Under the pieces are notes generated by a model, which made no database searches, was not told the DNA's origin, and was given only the letters and a program-made list of their open reading frames with translations. A program made the position numbers and the translations under genes. From a virus: a stretch of 61,897 bases of DNA. Position 1 is the stretch's first letter. Each line of letters opens with the position of its first letter. The stretch covers positions 1 through 61,897 of IMG/VR virus record IMGVR_UViG_3300047450_000156, one strand, 5' to 3'. Of the stretch, positions 22,201 through 34,200 are shown one piece after another.

Positions 22201-25200
22201 TGCATTAATTGTTGTACTTGCGCCGTTAACTGTTAGATTTCCTGTTATTACAGTATTTCCAGTAACATTTAGATCTGTATCAATTTGTACTGAACCAGTT
22301 ACATCTAAATCAGTACCAACAAATAGTTTCTTAGCAATGCCAACGCCACCGTCTACGAACAACGCACCATCAGTTGCTGAAGTTGCATCTACTGTTTGAG
22401 AAATATGTGTTACACCACCAACATTTAAAGCGCCTGCTATACCAACGCCGCCTGCGGTAACAATTGATCCTGTTACGGTATCTGTACTTGCTGTTGCGGT
22501 TGTTGTCTTTAATACACCGCTAAAATTAATATTTTCTGCAACGCCTAGGCCGCCGTCAATTATTACTGCACCATTAGTACTTAATGTGCTTCCTGTAGTA
22601 TCGTTAAAGTTTGTAACACCTGCTACATCAAATGTTCCGCCTACTGTAGTATTACCTGTTGCTGCTGCTACTGTAAGAGCTGTTGTATTAACTGCTAAGT
22701 CACCAAGTATAGCAGTGTTACCTGTTGCTGCTGCAACAGTAAATGCAGTTGTGTTTACATCAAAGTTACCAGTTACAGTACCAGTTCCAGTTGCAGTTAC
22801 GTCTGCTACAGTAGTATTACCTGCTTGAAGTGTTCCTGAAATTACTGTATTTCCTGTTGCATCAGCGACTGTAAATACATCTACACCTGCATTTTGTACA
22901 GCAAATGTTCCGTCTAATGTTGTTGCGCCAGTTACATCAAGAGTGTTATTAACTACTGCTGTATCAGTTGTTGTAAGTCCAGTAACAGTCAAACTTGCAT
23001 TTAACGATGCTAGGCCGTCTACTCCTAACGTACCTGCTATTTGTGTATTACCATCAGCACCATTGATAGCAAATGTAGAATTACTACCAACACCTGCATC
23101 AAAGATTTCAAAGTTTGCAGATTGTAATAGTGTAACATCTCCACTTACATCTAGTGTACTTGCTTGTGTTACTGCGCCTGCTGCTGATACTGTATAGTTA
23201 GACCCGTTAACATCAATGCCGCCATCTAGTGATGACAAACCTGTTACATCTAATGTGCCTGTTGTTACTACATTACCTGTAGTAACTGCAACTGTAAATG
23301 CATCGCCTACTGCACCGTCTGATACTGCAATGCCGCCGTCTAAACTTGCTAACGAATCTACAGTTAATGTATTATTAATATTTGTTACGCCGTCAACATC
23401 TAAAGTGCCGCCAAGTTGTGCATTTGCTGCAACATCTAGATCGCCTCCGACAAATGCATTTTCACTTATGCCTACTCCGCCAGTAACAATAAGTGAACCG
23501 GTAGATGTGCTTGTGCTTCCTGTTCCTGTTGTTATAGATACTGGACCAACAACGTCTAAGGTATTTGTAATAGTAGTTGCGCCTGTTGAACCAACAATAT
23601 CAAATACTTTTACAGGTGTTCCTGCTGCATTCCAAATTTCAAAATTAGCTGCTGCATTAAGACGTGTGTTACCATCTACATCTACAACAAAGTCGTCATT
23701 AACGTTGAAACCGCCGTCTAATTCTGCAAGTGCAGATGCTGCTAATGTTGCAACACTTGTTGCTCCGTCTACAGTTAATGTTCTGCCAGAACCTACGGTA
23801 ATATCATATCCGTCAAGTGTTTTACCTGCGGCGCCAGTTATATTTGCAGAATCAATAGTACCGCCAGATACTTTATCACCTGATATCGAATCGTTATCGT
23901 ATGTTACAGTTGCTCCAGTTAAGTCAAGTGCTCCTGTTACTGTGATATCGTATCCGCTAATTGTGTTACCTGTTCCGTTGCCTAACAGATCAGCGTTGCC
24001 TATGACACCACCGTCTATTTTATCACCACTTAGTTGGTTATCAGCAAGTACAACAGATGCACTTGATAAGTTTACTGTACCAGTAAATGTGCTTGTTCCA
24101 GCACTTGTAACATTACCTTCTAACGGACCAGTGAACTTATGAGCAGCATCGCCTGTATTAGTAATAGTAAAGTTATCAGCTCTTACTGTAACACTAGTTA
24201 CATCATCTATAACCGCAGTGTTTATGTCTGCTGCTACAACTGGTGATGCACTTGTACCTAGAGTAGACAGGCCAACTATATCACCTGCACTAACATCAAT
24301 TGTAGTAATTACTGAACTTGCTACTGGTGATGCACTTGTACCTAGAGTAGCAAGTCCTACAATGTTGCCGCCAGCAGTAACTTCTAAGTTTTGGAATGTA
24401 CCTGTACCAGTAAGTACGTCTAAATCTCCACTTAGTGCTAAGTTTGTTAGAACAAGAGTAGAAGCATTAAGTGTAGTAATTGTTGCAGTATCTATAGCAG
24501 CATTTGTGCCTGGACCCATAACTAAATCATCAATGAACGTTGTACCGCCTAGACCTCTTGCGTCTAAGTCTCCAGTGATGTCACCTGTGATATCACCAAC
24601 AAATCCTGTGTTTGCAGTTACAGTTGTACCTGTGACTGCTGCTGGAGTCGCTGCGCCAATAACTGTTCCGTCTATTGTTCCGCCATCTATGTTTACAGAA
24701 TTAATATTAACAGCTGATGTAAGAGCATTAACAACACCAGTAAATGTTGCTATGCTATCTACTGCTAGATCATTCACAAATGCATTAGCAGTATTACCTA
24801 CTGCGCCTAATACACCAGTAAATATACCTGTTGCGTCAACATTGTTAAAGTTAGATGTTGTGTTAGTTGCAGTTGACGCATCAACTCTACCAGTAAAGAT
24901 AGCAGAATTTGTTGCTGTGCCGCCTGTCTCTAATATTTTTTGAGTGCCGTCATCGTTGTAAATATCGCCGCGCACATCGCCTGATAGGTAAGATGATGCA
25001 GTAATTGTACTTGTTTGCACATCAGTAACGCTAAGTGTTCTAGCGCCGGCGTCAAGCATCATTACACTATCTTCGCCTAGTACACTACCCGAAATGTCAC
25101 CGTCTAAGAATGCGTTAATAACGTTAGCATACATATTGTTAAAATATGATATGCCGCTACTATCTACATCACCTACTAATTTACCAGTAAATGTTGCTGC

Positions 25201-28200
25201 AACTCCTGTCGAACCATTTTGAATAATTACTGTTCCGTTGTCATTTTTAATACTACCCTGGAATGATGCATCTGTTCCATTAGTACCATTGTCTAATATT
25301 AAACTTGTTCCGTTAGACGCATATATATCTCCAACTAAGTTACCAGACAGTGTGCCTATTGAAGCATTTGCCATTGATAGTGTACCGGCAACATCTAAAT
25401 TGTTAAAGTATGAAGTAGTACCTGTGCTTGGAGTATTTCCGTAATTTGTTTCTGTTCTAAGATCTATATTTCCATAAAATGTTGCATCGTCTATACTTGC
25501 ACCACTGTCTATGATTAATGTATCAGTTGTACTATAAACGTCACCTTTGAATATTGCATCGTTGCCATTAGTGCCTGCATTTAAAATAATACTTGTATCA
25601 TCTGATGCATAAACATTCCCTTTTACATCGCCGTGTACCTTATCAACGATTAATTCTCTATTTAAATTAAATCTTTCTACCTGATTCGGAGAAACACCAG
25701 TGTATGTATAAGTTAGTGCAGGATTTGATCCTGCTCCTAATGTTCCACCTATAGTAATTCCACTATTGTTTAGCGCACTCAATGTTGTAGTTGTGCCGCC
25801 TAGTGTAATATTCTTATCAGATACATTTATTTCTGTAGCATTAACAGTGGTTAAGTTACCTTCAACTGTTAAATCACCTTGAACCGTTACATCACTTGTT
25901 GCAGTTAGTGTACTTAAAGTTGTGTCGCCTGTTACATTTAACGTGCCACTTGTAGCAACATTACCTGTTGTATTTGCTACGGTAAACACACCACCGTCTG
26001 CTGTAATACCACCATCTAGTGTAGTTAATCCGTCTACTATAAGAGTTCCATCAATTTGTGTGTTACCTGTAGATGCTGCTATAGTAAACTGGTTGTTAAT
26101 GTTAACGCTGCCGCCAACATCTAAATCACCAGAGATATCAGCAGTACCTGTTATGAGTACACCAACGGTACTAGTCCTAAATCTTTGAACATTATTCTGG
26201 TATAATATCTGGCCACCGCCAGCAGTTAATGACATGGCTGTTTTTGTACTATTAGCGTCTTGGAAAAGAATTGAGTTGGCAGATCTTAGGATCAACCCTC
26301 CTGCACCAGATTCATGTATATAACTATTAGATCCGTCGTGATAAATTTCTAAATCTTGTGCATTACCAAATTGTATCTTTTCGCCATCGCCTAACTTTAT
26401 ATCGTCAGCAACTAAGTTACCTACTGTTGTTTCGCCAGTTACGTCTAAAGTACCAACTATAGCAGTGTTACCTGTTGCTGCTGTAACAACAAAATTATTT
26501 GAGCCTACATTTAATGATGTGCCGTCTATTACAAAATCTGCTGTGCTAATTAGTCTACCATTTGCACCACTTGTATATACAATTCTGTTAGCAGGTAAAT
26601 CTGATATTACAGCCGAATCTAAAGTTGCAAGTCCTGAAGTGTTGAATGTTCCGGTAACATCTGCTCCTACAAGTGTAGTTTCAAATCTTTTTGTATTATT
26701 GTAATAAAGTTCAGTTGCACCATCTGCATCTAATACTGCTGTTGTTTTAGTACCGTTACCCTTTGTAAGTGTTAGTACATCTGTTGCTATTGTTAAATTA
26801 CCTGCACCAACATCTTTAATAAAAGAATTAGAACCATCATGGAAGATTTCTAAATCGTTTCCTGTACCAATTAGTAACTTCTTACTATCTGCTATACTAA
26901 TATCACCGAGGGTTGTGATATCACCTGTTGTATTTGCCACAATAAATGCACCACTATCAACATTAATGCCACCATCTAAGAATGCTGTTCCACTAGTAAC
27001 AGTAAAGTCACCTGCTACGTCTGTATCACCTGTAGTTGCTGCTACATTAAATTTATTTGTACCAATTTCAAAGTCACCAGCAACAAATAATTTTTTAGCA
27101 ATTCCTACACCGCCTGAAACTATTAGTGCGCCTGAAGTTGCATTAGATGCATCGTTAGCATTACTTATAGTTGTAATACCTTGTATGCCAACTGTATCTC
27201 TTAAAATAGTTGTATCTGTTATATCTAGTGTGCCTGACGTTGTAATATTACCCGTTGTATTTGCTACAGTAAATGCACCGTCAACATCAATACCGCCATC
27301 AAGTGATGCAAGACCAGCAACATCTAATGTTGATGTAGTATTAACTGCACCTGTGTTAGAAACTGTAAACGCAGCACCATTAACATCAATACCGTTATCT
27401 AAACTTGCAAGTCCTGTGCTTGTAAATGTGCCGCTTATTGTTGTATTAGCACTTACTGTAACTACACCAGCACCCTGCGGATCAATTATAATAGCGCCAT
27501 TTAAATTTGTGCTTGAAATTGTATTTCCATCAAACGTTAAGTTGTCAACTGCTAAACTACCGGTAATATCTACATCAATTGTTCCAGCGCCTACTGAATA
27601 TGTAAATTGGTCACTGTAACTTATTTCTTTACTACCACCTGATAGTATAACTCTATTTGGATCTATATCACTAATAATTGCACTTGCTAATGTAGTTTCA
27701 CCGGTAACATCAAGAGTACCAGCAATTGTTGTATCTGGGTTAATTTTTACAACTGGAGCACCTGTGGTTGTTTCAACGTCAATTATACTTGTATTAGCAT
27801 CGTCTTTGATACTTAAAGCATCAAATAAATTTGTTGGAACAATGATTTCATTTTGGCCTGTTGCACCTTTGAAGTTAATATTTTGTGTAAGATAAAGTTC
27901 TCTCCAACCCTGTGCTGAACTACCTAAATCGTATGTGTTGTTTATATCCGGAATAATACTACTGTTAATGTCAGCACCAAATGCTACCGTATCAGTTGCA
28001 GCATCACCAAAAGTTAAATTTCCTGAAATAACTGCGTTGCCAGCAACATCTAAGTTGCCGCCTATATATAAGTTTTCTGCTATACCTACGCCACCGTCTA
28101 CAATTAGCGCACCTGTTGTTGTTGTAGTAGATCCTGTTGTATCATTAATACTGACTATGCCGTCTACACCAAGTGTACCTGTAACTAATGTGTTACCTGT

Positions 28201-31200
28201 GCCGCCGTCGATACTAAACATTGAAGCAGATGTTGCATCTAATATTTCAAACTGTCCGCCTTGTGAAATAGTAGTGTTGCCATTTGATCCGTCAATTGCA
28301 AATACTGTTACTGGAGTGCCAGCAGCATTTATCATTGTGAAGTTTGCAGCAGTATCTAATGTCATATTTCCGCTAAACTCTGACGTTGCTGCAACATCCA
28401 TATTTTGGAAAGTCGAATTATTAATTGTTGCGCCTGCCATATCAACTGTGCCACTAAAGTTTGCTGTGCCACTAAAGTTTGAAACCCCAGTTGAAGTAAC
28501 GTTACCTAATAATCTTACGTTTTCTGTTGTTAAATCTATATCTTTATTAAAGCGCCATTGATCACTTGGATTCTTATATTGTATCCAAGCTCCTGCTGTA
28601 TCAACTGTTAGACCTGCTCCGTCCGCAGCAGCAGCGGTTGTAGCGCCTTTTGCAACAGTAATATTCAAATCTTCAACATCTAATGTTGAAGTGTTTAGTG
28701 TAACTGTATTACCTTGTACTATTAAGTCGCCGCCAACAGTAACAGCTCCAGTTGTAGTAATAGATGTAAACGCACCAGTTGATTCTGTATTTCCTGCGCC
28801 TATTGGAGTATTTTCGATACCACCGGTTGCTTCAACTGTTTGAGTGACATTTACTGTTCCTGGAACACTTAAATTACTTGATATAGTTACTGTATGGAAT
28901 TGCGAAGTACCTGGAGCTGATGCATCTATTTGTCCTGTAAAGCCGCCTGTTGCTGTAACAGTAGCAGCACTTGTATCGACAATAGTTGCATTTAACGGTG
29001 TCTTAACATCTGCAATTATAGATGCATCTGTACCGTCAGTACCAGAATCTAAAATAGTATATAGTGACACACCGTCAGTTGCATATACATCGCCAAGTAA
29101 GTTACCTGTAAATCTTTTAAGATCATTATCTACAATAACCGAACTATCTTCGCCTATTATATTACCTCTTAAGTCTCCAGTAACGTTACCGTCTACTTCA
29201 CCTGCAATGTCACCAACAAACTTAGTAGTTGCTTCAATAGTAGTACCTCTGATAGTCGACGGAGTTGTAGAACCTATTCTAGTATTGTCGATATCACCAG
29301 CAAATATGTTTGCCACTGCTAAGTTAGCAGTACCATCAACTTGTAGTAGTGTGTTAACTGTAATTTCGTTAAGAGCAAATGTCGTAAAATCTAATGCGCC
29401 TTCAACAACAATATTGTTAAAAGTAGATGTACCTGATGAATTAATATCACCTGTAATTAATCCAGACGAAGCATTAACAATAGTTGTTGTACTATCTTCA
29501 CTTATAACACTACCATATAATACACCCTGTACGTTACCTGTTACATCACCTAATAAATCACCTGTAATGTTACCAGTTACATTACCGTATAGTCGAGGTT
29601 CAACTCCACCTGTACCAGTATTAAGAACAGGAGTAGTGCCGCCTGGACGATAAAGATTACCATAAACATCACCTGTAACCGTACCACCTGACAAACTACC
29701 AGTAACATTACCTACCAAGTCACCTCTAAAATCAGTAACAGCAAAAATAGTATCAGCACTCAAGTTACCTTGTGTAATATTAATAGTACCTTGAGTAACA
29801 TTAATATCACCAGTTGTTACTGTAAGCGTAGTTACACTAGCGGCAGCAGGAACAGTCGAACCTATAATTGTGCCGTCGATCGCACCACCAGCAATATCCA
29901 CACTACCTGCTGTAATTTGACCAGTAACATCTAGATTGTTGCCTACGTTTAAATCAGTACCTACGTCAAGTGTAGCAATGTTTAAACTATCAAATTGGAT
30001 GTCACCTGATACACTAAGGTTTTGGAAATAACTGTAACTTGCAGAACTTTCTCCTCTAGCATCGATATTACCGAATACATCACCACTAAATCCAGCAGTT
30101 GCTGAAATTGTAGCACCATAGATGTTACTGTTAATAAAATCAATAATCTTAGTACTGTCGTTTGCTAATACGTTACCGCGTAAATTACCAGCAATTTCTT
30201 CTTCAACATTTACACTAAAGAAACTAGACAGGCCTGCGCCAACAGTTACATTACCTTCTATATCACCTACAACATTACCTATGTATGTAGCAGGTAAAGT
30301 TGCAGTACCTGTATCTAGGATAGGAGTTCCTGAATTAAATGGACTATAAACATCACCTGTAACATTACCTTTGAATGCGCCTCTTACTTCAGCAGTATTT
30401 GTAAAGTCCCAATATCCTGCGCTTCCATCTTCTGTCCAAAGTAGATTTGCATCTACGCCGTCGCCTCTATCAATTTGTATACCTGCTGTACCTAGTACAA
30501 CACCAACAACTCCGGTGCTCTGACCTTTGTTTAAAACAATTGTGTTATCTTTAATATCTAAGTTATCAGTATTAACTGTGGTAGTTGTGCCTTCAACAAA
30601 TAAGTTGTTACGAATTGTTAAGTCATACAGAGAGGACATATTACTGTTAGGATCTTCAATTTTACCTTGAAATCCTTGAGAAGAACTAACTACTCTACCG
30701 TTAACATCTCCTGAAGCAAAATTTACAATTACTGACGAGTCATCACCAAGTAAGTTACCTTGTACATTACCTCTCATATCACCGATGTAATATGCTTGGT
30801 TTCCTGTTGCGCCTGTATCTAATACTCTAAATGATCCGTCTGCAGAATATAAATCTCCAAGGAAGTCACCTATGAATTCGTCACCAGTAAATTCATTAGA
30901 ACTAATCGATGCCATATTAAGAATTGCTCTACCGGCAGCATCTAACAATAATATATCAGCAGCATTAGGATCACCCGTTGTAGAAACAACGTTACCTTTT
31001 AAATTACCTTCAATATCAGCAGTAATATTACCTGATGCGCCACTAAGGTCAATTTCGCCCAACACTGTGATATTTTGGAAATAACTTCTTGTGTTAACAT
31101 CAACTGTTCTTGTATCAACATTACCGATTACATCACCTTCAAAATTACCTGTTGCTGTAATTGAAGCAGCAGTAATTGACGAATCAAGATAATTAACAAG

Positions 31201-34200
31201 CACAGAACTATCTGCTGCAAGAACATTACCTTTAAAATTACCTACTGCTTCTTCGGCAATAACTATATTATTAAAGTTAGAAACACCCGACGAAGCTGTT
31301 ACATTACCAGTAACATCTCCGATTACTTGTCCAGTAAATACAGCATCGGTACCATCTGTACCCGAGTCTAGTATTTGTGATGTTCCGTCTATTGCATATA
31401 CATTACCTGCTAATGTACCTGTAAGTCTTTCAGCATTAGCATCTAATACTGTTTCACCTAATGTGTTTAAAACGTTACCTGTTACGTTTCCTGCAAATGT
31501 TGCATCTGTGCCGTCAGTACCCGAATCTAAAATAACTTGGCCGCCGGTGGCCTTGATATCTCCTACTAGTGTTCCAGTAAGCTCTCCACTAAATCCACCT
31601 GTTGCTGTTATTACATTACCGTTTATATTTTGACTAGATATATCAATTAACAATGTACTATCAGGTGCAACTACATCACCTCTTAATGTACCTGATATTT
31701 CTTGTGCTACATTTATACTATTAAATTCGCTTAGACCTGAAGTTGCTATAACATTACCTTGTAGTGTTCCAACCGTTGTACCTTGTAGTGTTCCGTAAAA
31801 TGTTTTTGTTGCATTGTTAACAATTACACTTGAATCTTCAGCAATAATATCACCACGTAAGTTTGCTACAAAATCGCCAGTGACAATAAGCTCGTTAAAT
31901 CTAGAAGATCCTGATGATACAATGTTACCTCTAAATTCAGTCGATGCTTCAATGATTGCACCTTGTAGTGTAGTAAATACACCACCTCTTGGAGTTGTAG
32001 CACCAATAGTAGTGTTGTCAATTGTACCAGTAGTTATACCAGCGCCGATTGTTACAACATCTAATATTGCATTATCAACCTGAATGTTATCTGAATCAAT
32101 TGTCGAAATATTCAATGACGGGAATGTAAGTGTATCTTCAACTGTTAAGTTTCTAAAGAAACCATCACTTTGCGTTCCTGCAGTGTTAACATTACCTGTT
32201 AAATCGCCTAAAACATTACCACTTACGTTACCAACTAAATCACCTTTTAATATATTAGAAAACGCATCAACCATTTTAGTCGAATCGTAAGCAAATACAT
32301 CACCTGTAAAGTCTCCAGAAGCCGTACCAGTAAATGTACCTAATACTTCGCCTTCGACATTACCTGTTAATTTTGCAGGAATAGATGTTCCGTTACCTGC
32401 TTCTAAAATTTTATCTCCGTTACTTGCATATATATCACCTGTAACATCACCTGTAACATTACCTGTTAGATCACCTGTAAGTTGGCCGCCGCCTTGCAGC
32501 GAAAATACACCAGTAATGGTTATATCATCAAATCTACTTTCGCCACCACCATTTGACGTTGCATCAATTTGTCCAGTAACATCAGCATCTAATGAAGCTC
32601 TTGCAGTACTTGTATTTAGAACGATTGAACTATCTAATCCTAGAACATTACCGTATAAGTCGCCTTCAACTGATCCTTCTACGACACCCTTTAGACTACC
32701 TGTAAATAAATCAGCAAACATTTTGTCACCGGTAAAAATTGTACCAGTAACACTTGCAGGCACATTGCCACCGATTGTTACAGCATCCATTGTACCGCCG
32801 CCAATGTCTACTGATCCAAGAGTTGAAATACCAGAAACTGTCAATGTGTTATTAACTGATAATGACGCAATCTGTAGTGTATCAAATGTTAGATCACCTG
32901 TAAAACTTGCTGCACCAGTAACTGTTAACGAGCCTGCTTCAAGGGCAGCAATATCACCAATTTGTGCATTCATACTAGAGAACGATGATAGTCCAGCAGC
33001 AGCAGTAACATTACCTGTTACATTACCTACAACATTACCGTCAACATTACCAGTGTGTTGTCCTGCCGTATCGCCGACTAAGTCGCCTCTGATAATTCCA
33101 GCAAATGCATCTATTATAACAGTTGTACCATCTTGTGATAATACGTTTCCTCTCAAGTTACCGTTAACATCACCTGTCATTTCGTCTGTAACTATTAGTG
33201 TCGAAAATTCAGCAGTAACATCTGTAGCAGTAAATGAATTTAAAATTGTTACATCATCTGCAACAATGTCAACCGGATAAGATCCACTACCTAAAGTAAC
33301 GCCACTAATTTGTCCACCAGTAACATTAATATTACCAAATGTAGTTCCACCAGTAACGTTAAGAGTTCCTCCGACAGTTAGTCCACCGTCAATATTTACA
33401 AGAGATTTAAAATCAGCAAGTGCTTGTACCTCTAATGTATTAAATGTTAGGTCGCCTGTAACAATCAAATCGTTAAAGCGTGATGTACCTGTAGATAGAA
33501 CATCACCTCTAAATCCACCAGTTTGTGCTTCTATATAGGTACCTATAATAGTTGTACCTGTAATATTAGTTGTGTTTATAACAGCGTTATCAATATAACC
33601 ACCGTTAATGTCGACGTTATTAAATGTACTAACACCTGTCGACGTAATGTTACCTAAAATATTAGCAACTTGTAATTCTTCTTGCACAATAATGTTATCA
33701 GTAATAATATCATTAAATCGTGATACACCAAAGGTTGCAGTAACGTTACCTTCTAAGTCACCGCTTATTAATCCTGAACTAGCATCAATAATTACATTTG
33801 AATCATCTGATAAAACATCACCTCTATGTTCACCAAATGTAGTACCAGTAAACGTAGCATCAAAACCATCTATACCTGTATTTAAAATAACATCACTGTT
33901 TGCTGCAATTAGTGTACCTTCAAAGCGGCCATTAATTTCTTTTGTAGCATGATTAATTATAATGCTACTATCGTCAGCTAATACATTACCACGTAAGTCG
34001 CCACGCATCTCTCCTGAAACTATAATGTTTTGACTAAATGTTGGAGATATATCAGTTCGTGCTAATACTGTGCCTTCAACTCCATCAACTGTATCTGCAT
34101 CAACTCCTAGTGCATCAACAAATGCTTTTGACACTCTGTTGTCAATGAATATGTTAACATCATCTTGTGTTAATGTTTGAGCTGATAATACACCAGTATT

